Positions 8,742 through 15,770 of a DNA stretch of 15,770 nt are shown piece by piece (the stretch's first letter is position 1; the number at the start of each line of letters is the position of its first letter). The notes below the pieces were generated by a model. That model was not told where the DNA came from and did not search any database. It saw only the letters and a program-made list of their open reading frames with translations. Location: contig JABGPV010000107.1 in the NCBI GenBank assembly GCA_018644785.1, forward strand, positions 1 to 15,770, given 5' to 3'. Source of the stretch: Deltaproteobacteria bacterium (GTDB lineage: Bacteria > Desulfobacterota > DSM-4660 > Desulfatiglandales > Desulfatiglandaceae). Made by a program: the position numbers and the translations under genes.

Positions 8742-9530
8742 TCATCCCCTCCCCTTCCCATGTTTTTGGTAAAACCGGCGCGTATAAAAACGGCAACCGC
8801 CCATCAGGAGCAATGCTGCGACCACCCCATAAACCGCCCCTGCGATGATGTCAATGGTATCTTTTTTGCCTTTGGATTTCGGGTGGATATTCCCCACAAC
8901 GCCTATCCGGTCATCGGTGGAAAAATGGCATTTCCGGCAGTCCCGCTTGTTGAGGGGCGTTTCTTCACCATGGGCCGCCTTTCCTTGATGGCACCCCAGA
9001 CAATCTTCTTCATCATAATCACAGGCAAAATCCTGTTTGCCGTGGGTTCGAATTTGCACCGACGGCAACCAGGCCAGAAACCCCGTATCGCCCGTTTGGG
9101 CCGGATGGCATGACCCGCAGGTTTGGTGAAGGTTGTCGGGATGCACCGAGGACGCGGGGTGGTCCTTCCCCTGTATGCCATGGCGGGTGTGGCAGGAATA
9201 GCATTGGGGACTCGCACCCATCACCTTACTCCCCATGCCATGCCGGTTATCCTGATCATGACACGCGCCGCAATCCACATTCCCCGAACCGCGCTTTTTC
9301 ATGTGAGAATCATCCACAACGCCGGTATGACAATCCATGCAGGATATTTCTCCGTGATGAACCGAACTCTCATATTCCCCGACCGACATGTGAAGCACAC
9401 TTTTCCCGCTGCCTTCACGGTGGCAATTCAGGCACTCATCCGGTTCATAGGCGTACAAGTCGGACGTCGTCAGGAAGAACAGCGCAACCATACACCAGGG
9501 TAAAACTCGGTTTATGATATCTTTAGGCAT
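8742..9530 (-). CDS. Heptahaem c-type cytochrome with C-terminal membrane anchor
   Basis: A 262-residue exported cytochrome. Residues 1-27 are a signal peptide (hydrophobic core VLPWCMVALFFLTTS, likely cut after LYA). There are seven CXXCH haem sites at residues 33-37, 64-68, 87-91, 110-114, 138-142, 177-181 and 198-202. A single hydrophobic helix at about 227-246 followed by arginine-rich residues anchors it, with the haems in the periplasm. The ATG at 9530 is chosen because the signal peptide starts there; the frame stays open upstream only because it runs across etfA. It overlaps the etfA end by eight bases and its stop lies next to the start of the membrane Fe-S protein, so the two are translationally linked. 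This suggests it accepts electrons from, or donates them to, that protein or the quinone pool. Similarity is to NrfH/NapC or octahaem-like multihaem proteins only in general style. Confidence 0.9.
   Translation of the reverse strand: MPKDIINRVLPWCMVALFFLTTSDLYAYEPDECLNCHREGSGKSVLHMSVGEYESSVHHGEISCMDCHTGVVDDSHMKKRGSGNVDCGACHDQDNRHGMGSKVMGASPQCYSCHTRHGIQGKDHPASSVHPDNLHQTCGSCHPAQTGDTGFLAWLPSVQIRTHGKQDFACDYDEEDCLGCHQGKAAHGEETPLNKRDCRKCHFSTDDRIGVVGNIHPKSKGKKDTIDIIAGAVYGVVAALLLMGGCRFYTRRFYQKHGKGRG
8748..8752 (-). promoter_or_regulatory. Ribosome binding site supporting a TTG start for the membrane Fe-S protein
   Basis: GGAGG, within a GGGGAGGGG run that also encodes the last residues of the cytochrome, is seven bases before the TTG at 8740. 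It decides against the ATG at 8761, which has no purine-rich stretch in front of it. Confidence 0.55.
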
Positions 9531-10545
9531 CTTTGATCTCACGAATGCGGGAGATGAGAAGGGGCAGCAGTTCATGGACATCCGCCACAACCCCCAGATC
9601 GGCAAACCGGAATATCCTAGCCCGGGGATCGGTGTTGACGGCGATGATCCGATCGGAATTTTCAATGCCCGCCGTGTATTCATTGGCGCCGGAAATGCCG
9701 CAGTTGATCATCAGGCGCGGGTTTACCGTCTTGCCGGTCTGGCCGATCTGCCGCTCATAGGGCAACACGTGCCAGTCAATGACCGGTCGGGTAGCGGCCA
9801 CCGAACCACCCATGACGCGAGCGAGTTCATGAATGATATCAAAGCCTTCCCCTTTACCGACGCCCCTCCCTCCGGAAACGATGATATCCGCCTCTTCAAT
9901 ATCCAGGGTCTCCGGGTCCGCCTCAATGACTTCCACCACTTCCGTTTTTATGCCGTCGGGCGGGTTTTCCACAAGGATAAAATCCACCGTTGCGGCCTGT
10001 GTCCGGATTTTTTCGGCAGGCAGCAGCACGGCGGGCAGAAATGAAACAACCGGCGTTGGGTCGCATTCCAGGGCGAAATCTTCAAACAGATAACCATTGG
10101 CCACGGGACGGGTCACAATCCACTTCCCATCTTTATCCACTTTGAGGTCCATGGCATGGGTCGCCACTCCGGATTCGAGCAGCCCTCCCAGTCTGGCACA
10201 GAGATCCGCGGTATTAACGGTCTGTGCCGCCAGAAGACCCGTCGGCGCCAACCGCTTGATCAACCGGCAAAAGACCCCTGCAAACCGCTCCCCATGATAA
10301 TGCGAAAGGGTTTCACTTTCGAGGCACAGCACCCGATCTACCCCATACTCTCCAAGAGTTTCCAGGTCATCGGGGAGTTCCCATCCCAGAACCACCGCCG
10401 TAACCCGACCTTTTGCGTTGAGATGCGAAAGAAGCTTTCGGGCCTCGTTGGCGAGGCCGAATGTATCCCCGGTAAAAGTTCCCTCTCGATGTTCGGTCAG
10501 GATCCAGATATCACAGGGGTCCAGGTTTTCAGGCATGGCTTTCAT
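9523..10545 (-). CDS. etfA: Electron transfer flavoprotein, alpha subunit
   Basis: A 340-residue ETF alpha subunit carrying the catalytic FAD. The N-terminal part is the ETF alpha/beta fold (IWILTEHR, with AAQTVNTADLCARLG). The C-terminal FAD domain shows GGRGVGKGEGF at 225-235, ATRPVIDW around 251-258, GQTGKTVNPRLMINCGISGA at 268-287, and a closing NTDPRARIFRFADLGVVAD. After GISGA most ETF alpha proteins have Q-H, where the histidine contacts the flavin; here the residues are N-E-Y, so a tyrosine occupies the histidine position. The ATG at 10545 overlaps the preceding stop as ATGA, with GGGAAGAAG just upstream. It follows the two OYE-family genes and precedes the cytochrome. Partner is etfB three genes further on. 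Confidence 0.93.
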   Translation of the reverse strand: MKAMPENLDPCDIWILTEHREGTFTGDTFGLANEARKLLSHLNAKGRVTAVVLGWELPDDLETLGEYGVDRVLCLESETLSHYHGERFAGVFCRLIKRLAPTGLLAAQTVNTADLCARLGGLLESGVATHAMDLKVDKDGKWIVTRPVANGYLFEDFALECDPTPVVSFLPAVLLPAEKIRTQAATVDFILVENPPDGIKTEVVEVIEADPETLDIEEADIIVSGGRGVGKGEGFDIIHELARVMGGSVAATRPVIDWHVLPYERQIGQTGKTVNPRLMINCGISGANEYTAGIENSDRIIAVNTDPRARIFRFADLGVVADVHELLPLLISRIREIKDA

Positions 10546-12500
10546 ATTCTTCTTCCCACCCGGTGGCCTTCCACAATGGCCATATCCGTCTTTCTTGGGG
10601 CCACGCAATCTCCGATCCGGTACAATTCCCCGACCTTTCCCTTGAGGGAAAAATAGAGCCCATCGTCGGAAACATTTCCGGCGGCTAAAACAATGGTGTC
10701 GTAACCTTCAAAATCCATCATTTCATTGGAGTAGACATTGAGACTTTTAGCCACGGTGCCTTGGATTTCCAAGACCGCAATATCCGGGGTGCAGGTGACG
10801 CCTTTCAAGGCCAACCGTTGACGGGCCAGAAACAGGTCTTGAAGAGGCCCCAACTGTGCCCCTTGAAACAGGGCCGGGACCAGCACATGAACTTTTTTGC
10901 CCCGATCCGCCAGAAACTCCGCCGTCCCCGTGCCCTGATGGTGCCCGTCCAGGTCGATGAGCAACACCTTTTCACCAATTTCCACTGTTTCATTCAAAAC
11001 GTCCAGGGTGTTTACCACCTCCGGATAGGCGTATTCACCGGGAATGGGATTTGTTTTCGGCGTGGAACCGGTGGCCACCACCACAACGTCGGGATTTTCC
11101 GCCAGGACCATTGTTTCATCCGCTTCAACGCCCAAACGGAGATCAATATCCAGTTTTTCCACCTGCCCCAGCAACCATCGGGTCACCCCTTGAATCTCCT
11201 GACGGCCGGTCACCTTCCCCGCTATGATATTTTGTCCCCCCACCTCATCATTTTTCTCAAAAACAATCACCCGGTGTTTTCTCAAGGCCGCCACCCGGGC
11301 CGCCTCAAGACCTGCCGGGCCAGCGCCCACCACCACCACTTTTTTCGATGTTTCGCATGGCATAAGGGTCCCAACGCCCAACTCCTTTTCATTTCCGGAG
11401 GCCGAACTTTGCATGCACCCGATGGTGTATCCCAACCCCATGCGACCGATGCAGCCCTGATTGCAGGCGATGCACTGCCTGATATCGTCTTCCCGACCCT
11501 CCATGGCCTTGTTGGGCAGTTCCGGGTCCGCAATGAGGGCCCGGACCATGTTGATCATATCCCCCTGTCCGTCTTCCAGAATTTTCTCCGCCAGCTGGGG
11601 ATCATTGATGCGGTTGGTGGCATAGACCGGAAGGTTTACCACCGAACGGATCGCGGCGGAAAGGGGAGTCGTGTAAACGAGCGGCGTATGCATGGACCCT
11701 TCCACCAGAAAGAGATTGTGAAAGGTTCCCAGACTCAGATCCAGAAAATCGATCAGCCCCGTGGCTTCGAGACGACCGGCGATTTCCTTGGCGTCTTCAA
11801 TGGTCAACCCGCCCCTGGGATGCATTTCATCGGCATTCAGCCTGACCCCAAGGGTAAAATCCCTGCCCACGCTCTTTCTGACCCCTTCAATCACCTCCAG
11901 GCAGAACCGCATGCGGTTTTTAAGGCTGCCGCCATATTCATCCTCCCTGAAGTTGGTGGCCGGCGACAAAAACTGCCGGATCAGAGAGCTGTGTCCCAAT
12001 TGAAACTCTATGCCGTCAAATCCCCCTTCCACCACATGCATGGCGCTCTTTTGGAAGTATAAAATACACTCCTTTATATCTTCAACTTCCATCTCTTTAG
12101 CCATCTCCCGAAAGAGCGGATCTTTTCCCGGGCTCGGCCCCCACACCGGAAGTCTTGAAATCTTTCCGTCCGCCTGCATGCCGTTGTGGTTCAACTGGGC
12201 AAAAATTTTGGTATCATATTGGTGAATAGTTTGGGTGAGTTTTAAAAACCCCGGAATCACCTCAGGAACAAAGGCATCCACCAGTCCGGCGTAGGCCAGA
12301 TCCGACGGATGAACGGTCAACTCTTCCGTGGTGATAAGACCGGCCCCGCCCCTTGCCCGTTCGCGGTAATAATAGATATGGCGTTCACTGATTTGATGAT
12401 CTTCGGACAGATTGGTAAGATGCGCCGCGAAATTGATCCGGTTGGGGACCACCACGGAACCGATCTTTATGGGAGAAAAAAGATATCGATATTCGCTCAC
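10542..12500 (-). CDS. FadH/OYE-family NADH:flavin oxidoreductase (mycofactocin-system type), second copy
   Basis: A 652-residue flavoenzyme of the 2,4-dienoyl-CoA reductase family: an FMN-binding TIM barrel (residues 1-340; FSPIKIGSVVVPNRI, AQLNHNG, FLSPATNFREDEYGGSL), a [4Fe-4S] site C343-x2-C346-x3-C350-x11-C362 (CIACNQGC), and a Rossmann FAD/NAD(P) part starting VVVVGAGPAGLEAA near 388. The usual HGYLL motif of the barrel is here HSSLI (about 170-174), so the active-site tyrosine is replaced by serine (S172); the conserved histidine is likely H271 in SMHTP. GTG at 12500 is chosen: GGGAGAAAG lies upstream, the conserved N-terminus starts there, and it overlaps the previous stop as GTGA. 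NCBI families of this kind are named for their co-occurrence with mycofactocin genes. The substrate is unknown; the redox cofactor or an ETF-linked enone are possibilities. Confidence 0.88.
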   Translation of the reverse strand: MSEYRYLFSPIKIGSVVVPNRINFAAHLTNLSEDHQISERHIYYYRERARGGAGLITTEELTVHPSDLAYAGLVDAFVPEVIPGFLKLTQTIHQYDTKIFAQLNHNGMQADGKISRLPVWGPSPGKDPLFREMAKEMEVEDIKECILYFQKSAMHVVEGGFDGIEFQLGHSSLIRQFLSPATNFREDEYGGSLKNRMRFCLEVIEGVRKSVGRDFTLGVRLNADEMHPRGGLTIEDAKEIAGRLEATGLIDFLDLSLGTFHNLFLVEGSMHTPLVYTTPLSAAIRSVVNLPVYATNRINDPQLAEKILEDGQGDMINMVRALIADPELPNKAMEGREDDIRQCIACNQGCIGRMGLGYTIGCMQSSASGNEKELGVGTLMPCETSKKVVVVGAGPAGLEAARVAALRKHRVIVFEKNDEVGGQNIIAGKVTGRQEIQGVTRWLLGQVEKLDIDLRLGVEADETMVLAENPDVVVVATGSTPKTNPIPGEYAYPEVVNTLDVLNETVEIGEKVLLIDLDGHHQGTGTAEFLADRGKKVHVLVPALFQGAQLGPLQDLFLARQRLALKGVTCTPDIAVLEIQGTVAKSLNVYSNEMMDFEGYDTIVLAAGNVSDDGLYFSLKGKVGELYRIGDCVAPRKTDMAIVEGHRVGRRI

Positions 12501-14443
12501 AATCTTTCTCCCGCTTTTTGTCCCTCGTAAATAGCCATGCCGATACTCCGGGGCGCCACAGAGTCCCCCACCCGGTAGACCTCCTTCACGCGGCCTTTCA
12601 ATTGGCAATACAGGCTGTCATCCGCAATATTCCCCATATCCAGCACAATAGTGTCGTAATTCTCAAAAATAATGGGCAGGTTTGTGTAAATATTCCTTGC
12701 CTTCACCCTGTTCCCATGGATTTCGTCCACCACCACATCGGTGGTGAATGTAACCCCTTTTTGAAGCAGCCGCTGCCGGGTCAGGTACAGATCCCCGATG
12801 TGCCCCAGTTCAATGCCGATAAAAAGATCGCTGGTGACCATATCCACCTTTTTCCCCTGATCCGAAAGCCTTTCCACGGTGGCTGTGGCATGGTGTCCGC
12901 CATTTTCATCGATAAAGAGAACCTTATGCCCCACCGGGTAACTTTCTTCCATCACATCCCACACATTCTGAACCAGGGGCGGACCATAATCTCCGGACAC
13001 GGGCCTTTTTATGGGTTTTGATCCCGTGGCCACGATCACCACGTCCGGCCTCTTTTCCTGAATCCATGAAGGCGATGCCTCGCATCCCGTGATGATGGGG
13101 ACTTCAAGCTGTCCCAACCGATGGGTCAAATAGCGGATTACCTCCCAAATGCCCTCGCGTCCCGCACCCTTGATCAGGAGGTTCATCTGTCCCCCCACAC
13201 GCTCCGCCTTTTCGTAGACCGACACATCATGGCCCTTTTTCCGGGCGGCCAGAGCAGCCGCAAGCCCCCCGGGACCAGCGCCTACTACGATGATCCGTTT
13301 TTTGATTGCGGATTGTTCCGGATGTTTTATTCCGCAATCTTCATGTCCAACATTCGGATTCTGAATGCAACTAAGCGTTTTGGACTGGTTGATGCGGCCG
13401 ATGCAGCCCTGGTTGTCTCGCACGCAATAGCGAATATCTAGGATTCGGCCTTCCCAGGCCTTTTTTGGCCAGTTAGGATCGCAGATGAGATTCCGGATAA
13501 GACCGATGGCATCCCCCTGCCCCTTTTGCAGGATCTCTCCCGCCGTTTGGGGCGTATCAATCTGGTGACTTGCGATCACGGGAACGGTCACGGCCGATTT
13601 GATCTGCGCTGCCGTCTCGATGGTGAAGCCTACGGGGGTATGCATGGAGGGCATTAAAAGGTGAAGATTGTAGTAGGTTCCCACAGCCACGTTGATGAAT
13701 TGGGCCTGACCCTGTTCCTCGAAAACCCTTGCCATTTCAAGGGATTCCTCCGGATCGATGGCGCCCCAGAACTTTTCGTCAGCGCACAGGCGGATGCCGG
13801 TGGTGAAATCGCCCCCCACTTTTTTCCGCACCGCCTCCATAACCTCAAGGGGCAGCCGCATCCGGTTTTCCAGGCTGCCGCCATATTCATCCTGCCGATG
13901 ATTGCTCAAAGGGGAGAGAAACTGCCGCAGGAGAGATTCGGGCCCCATATCGATCTCCAGGCCGTCAAATCCGCCTTCCCGGGCCAGGACCGCGGCCCGC
14001 CAGAAAGCTTCGACAACCGCAGCCATATCTTCCGGTTCCATGGGTTTGGCAGTCTCGCCAAAGGCAATGTCCGACAGGGCCGAAGGTCCCCATACCACTT
14101 GCCGGGTAACAGCGCCGCTCCCTTGAAAGCCGTGATGGTTCAATTGGGCGAATACAGGGGTATCGAAATCGTGAATGGACCGGGTGAGCTTTTTGAAGTC
14201 TTCCACCGCATGGGAACCGTACATCTCGATCATGGCCTCCCACGGACGATCATTTTCATGGATCACCATCTCCCCGACGACAATCAGGCCGCATCCCCCT
14301 TCGGCTCTTCGTCGGTAGTAGGCCACATGGCGGTCGTCCAGCCGGCCTTTCCGGGCAAAATTGGTGCGATGGGCCAGAAAGCAGATGCGGTTGGCAAGGG
14401 TCTTTGTTCCAAAGGCGATGGGGCTGAAGAGATGATCAAACAT
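12497..14443 (-). CDS. FadH/OYE-family oxidoreductase (mycofactocin-system type), first copy, altered Fe-S site
   Basis: A 648-residue paralogue of the next gene with the same layout: FMN TIM barrel (FSPIAFGTKTLANRI, AQLNHHG, FLSPLSNHRQDEYGGSL), iron-sulfur linker, and FAD/NAD(P) Rossmann domain beginning IIVVGAGPGGLAAA near 385. The Fe-S motif reads C340-x2-D343-x3-C347-x11-C359: the second cysteine of the family is an aspartate (codon GAC at 13415-13417). The barrel tyrosine is again serine (S170 in GPESLLRQF) and the histidine is H268 in SMHTP. The ATG at 14443 overlaps the MftC-like stop by eight bases with a weak AGG upstream, so translation is probably coupled. Having two diverged copies side by side suggests a heterodimer or two related substrates. 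The family is sure; the reaction is not. Confidence 0.88.
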   Translation of the reverse strand: MFDHLFSPIAFGTKTLANRICFLAHRTNFARKGRLDDRHVAYYRRRAEGGCGLIVVGEMVIHENDRPWEAMIEMYGSHAVEDFKKLTRSIHDFDTPVFAQLNHHGFQGSGAVTRQVVWGPSALSDIAFGETAKPMEPEDMAAVVEAFWRAAVLAREGGFDGLEIDMGPESLLRQFLSPLSNHRQDEYGGSLENRMRLPLEVMEAVRKKVGGDFTTGIRLCADEKFWGAIDPEESLEMARVFEEQGQAQFINVAVGTYYNLHLLMPSMHTPVGFTIETAAQIKSAVTVPVIASHQIDTPQTAGEILQKGQGDAIGLIRNLICDPNWPKKAWEGRILDIRYCVRDNQGCIGRINQSKTLSCIQNPNVGHEDCGIKHPEQSAIKKRIIVVGAGPGGLAAALAARKKGHDVSVYEKAERVGGQMNLLIKGAGREGIWEVIRYLTHRLGQLEVPIITGCEASPSWIQEKRPDVVIVATGSKPIKRPVSGDYGPPLVQNVWDVMEESYPVGHKVLFIDENGGHHATATVERLSDQGKKVDMVTSDLFIGIELGHIGDLYLTRQRLLQKGVTFTTDVVVDEIHGNRVKARNIYTNLPIIFENYDTIVLDMGNIADDSLYCQLKGRVKEVYRVGDSVAPRSIGMAIYEGQKAGERL

Positions 14444-15470
14444 TGGAGACCTGGCGACTGAAATCGGATCTGAGATTCACAAGGCATTCCGGGTCCGGCA
14501 TGTTGATGTCGTGGTAGGTGTGATAGGCCATGGCCGGGCATCCCCCCCGGCAGAATTCGAACCGCTCGCAGGTCGCGCAGGTCTCCACATTCAGGTTGCG
14601 CAGTTCTCTGAAAACCGGGGCCTGGTCCCACATGGTCTTGAAGGATGCATCCCGAATATTCCCGACCAGGAACGGCGGTTCCTGTAGAAAGGCGCAGGGG
14701 TAAACATCGCCTGTCGGGGAGATGCAGCAGGTCATCTTCGCGGCCCCGCACATGTCCAGGCCCTTTCGACGCCGGTGCTCGGAAGTGAGACAGAAGAAGG
14801 AATCCCCGGTCCGCACCAGGTCATGCCCTTCCAGCCATTCGGCAAAGGCCTCCAACTGCCATTTTTCCGGTCCCAGCGATTCCCGGCTCTCTTTGGCCCG
14901 GCCCGAAGGTCGAAACCGGGAAATCCGCAGTTCCGCCCCATAACTGCCGGCCATTTTCCGGAGATCATCCAGTTGTGGATAATTGGTCCGGGTCAAAACC
15001 GCGTTGATGCTGAACTTCACCCCGTGACGCGCCAGACAATCGGCAGCTTCCAGGATTTTTTTGTAAGTCCCTTTGCCCCGGATGGGATCGTTAACGTCCG
15101 CCGTGGCCCCATCGAGGCTTATCTGGAGATAGAGCATTTTCAGCCGGGACAACCGCCGAGCCAGGGTATCCTCGATGAGCATCCCGTTGGTGCTGACGCA
15201 GGTGACCAGTCCCTTTTCATGACAATAGGTTAGCAGATCCGGAAAATCAGGCCGGATAAAGGGTTCTCCCCCGCCGATATTGACCTGAAACACCCGGATG
15301 GATGTCAATTGATCCACCAGTGCACGGCATTCCGGTCCGGTCAATTCGTTTTCACCGGTGAGACCCGCATCGGAAAGACAGTGAACGCATTGGAGATTGC
15401 ATTTCAGGGTGATTTCCCAGGTGACATTGACAGGGGCCGAAAGCCCCATCCTGGCCATGTTAGCGCTCAA
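14436..15470 (-). CDS. mftC: Mycofactocin radical SAM maturase-like protein (MftC-like, SPASM)
   Basis: A 344-residue radical SAM/SPASM enzyme closely resembling MftC, which oxidatively decarboxylates and then cross-links the C-terminal Val-Tyr of the MftA peptide. It shows W-E-[IL]-T before the cluster motif C24-x3-C28-x2-C31 (CNLQCVHC), VNIGGGEPFIRPDF, QISLDGATADVNDPIRG, and a SPASM domain with C241, C249, C259, C298-x2-C301-x5-C307-x3-C311 and C329 (MPDPEC). These stretches match what I know of M. tuberculosis MftC almost position by position, including RISRFRPSGR and TGDSFF. The start is TTG at 15470 with AAGGAG six bases upstream; ATGs at codons 5 and 8 have no ribosome site. It is the first recognisable gene of the operon. 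No mftA or mftB lies directly upstream, unlike the canonical order. Confidence 0.86.
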   Translation of the reverse strand: MSANMARMGLSAPVNVTWEITLKCNLQCVHCLSDAGLTGENELTGPECRALVDQLTSIRVFQVNIGGGEPFIRPDFPDLLTYCHEKGLVTCVSTNGMLIEDTLARRLSRLKMLYLQISLDGATADVNDPIRGKGTYKKILEAADCLARHGVKFSINAVLTRTNYPQLDDLRKMAGSYGAELRISRFRPSGRAKESRESLGPEKWQLEAFAEWLEGHDLVRTGDSFFCLTSEHRRRKGLDMCGAAKMTCCISPTGDVYPCAFLQEPPFLVGNIRDASFKTMWDQAPVFRELRNLNVETCATCERFEFCRGGCPAMAYHTYHDINMPDPECLVNLRSDFSRQVSNV

Positions 15471-15770
15471 TGATGACTCCTTTTCGTACGAGCCGACCTG
15501 AACTTCTCTTCATTTTTTCTATACGATCATGGGACATTAATTTCGCCTGATTTTCAGTCCACAAGCATTCCTCCAGGGTAGATTCCCCCGTGGCGCGCAA
15601 CAGATCATAATTGAACTATCGCTGCCTTGAACATAGCCTATAATCTTCCCAAAAATCTTTGAATTTAGATGTTTAAAGAAAATATGGTTTACAAAGTCAT
15701 CAGCCGAAGCTCGACAAAACCTTCCGGTCCCGCCGATGCGATCGTTTGCGATAGTTGGTCTATACGAATA
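15471..15770. other. AT-richer region upstream of the operon, probable promoter region; no sure gene
   Basis: This 300-bp stretch is visibly richer in A and T than the genes beside it, especially 15610-15710. It probably carries the promoter and leader of the minus-strand operon, but I could not settle on -35/-10 or -24/-12 boxes. Three short open frames compete and none is recognised. A plus-strand frame starts at ATG 15669 (MFKENMVYKV...) and is still open at the window edge after 34 codons. A minus-strand frame of about 75 codons runs in from the edge and stops near 15538. Another minus-strand frame of 51 codons runs from 15615 to a stop at 15460, slightly overlapping the MftC-like gene. 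None looks like MftA (no C-terminal GMCGVY-type motif) or MftB. Confidence 0.5.
15477..15482 (-). promoter_or_regulatory. Ribosome binding site supporting the TTG start of the MftC-like gene
   Basis: AAGGAG lies six bases before the TTG at 15470. The next in-frame ATGs, four and seven codons later, lack a comparable site, so the TTG is the better start. Confidence 0.65.

Noticed and set aside
9531..9683. Upstream extension of the cytochrome gene to an ATG at 9683
   Set aside because: It would lie inside etfA and place 51 unrelated residues ahead of a clean signal peptide that starts at the ATG at 9530.
5967..10545. Electron-bifurcating ETF
   Set aside because: Bifurcation cannot be claimed from the sequence; the adjacent membrane Fe-S protein fits simple electron delivery to quinone at least as well.
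10761..12062. 433-codon open frame on the plus strand, antisense to an OYE-family gene
   Set aside because: The minus-strand frame encodes clear FMN, Fe-S and FAD motifs; the plus-strand translation has no recognisable domain and is a by-product of GC-biased codons.
13661..14461. 266-codon plus-strand frame opposite the first OYE gene
   Set aside because: Antisense shadow of a well-supported flavoenzyme.
15600..15670. mftA precursor on the minus strand (short frame starting MICCAPRGN near 15610)
   Set aside because: The C-terminus (LKIRRN) has no Gly-Val-Tyr-like ending and there is no ribosome site.

Overview
The window looks like part of the chromosome of an anaerobic, respiring bacterium, most likely a member of the Desulfobacterota (the old sulfate-reducing 'deltaproteobacteria'). 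The clues are an oxygen-sensitive indolepyruvate:ferredoxin oxidoreductase, ETF genes packed with a DUF224-type Fe-S/membrane oxidoreductase, a seven-haem cytochrome c, and moderately high GC with frequent TTG starts. The taxonomic call is inference. No rRNA, tRNA, insertion sequence or CRISPR array is visible.

Layout. Positions 1-2000 (+ strand) carry the 3' part of iorA and a complete iorB. A 102-bp convergent gap follows. From 15470 down to 2103 (- strand) runs one very compact series of ten genes, most of them overlapping or separated by only a few bases. In transcription order they are: an MftC-like radical SAM/SPASM maturase; two FadH/Old-Yellow-Enzyme-family oxidoreductases; ETF alpha; a heptahaem cytochrome c with a membrane anchor; a membrane Fe-S oxidoreductase of the DUF224 / ETF:menaquinone oxidoreductase type; ETF beta; an MftF-like glycosyltransferase; a second radical SAM/SPASM protein; and a third radical SAM protein. 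The last 300 bp (15471-15770) are AT-richer and hold no convincing complete gene; this is where the operon promoter is expected.

How the genes may work together. MftC and MftF belong to the mycofactocin pathway, in which a small peptide (MftA) is converted to a redox carrier and glycosylated. The two OYE-family proteins resemble the 'mycofactocin system FadH/OYE' families. Because ETF, a quinone-facing Fe-S membrane protein and a multihaem cytochrome sit in the same transcription unit, my reading is that this operon makes a mycofactocin-like cofactor and also wires its oxidation to the membrane quinone pool or to periplasmic haems. It would replace the MftD/MftG-type partners of actinobacteria. 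No gene for the precursor peptide (mftA), its chaperone (mftB) or the peptidase (mftE) can be seen here. They must lie elsewhere or be replaced, which makes the cluster an unusual variant.
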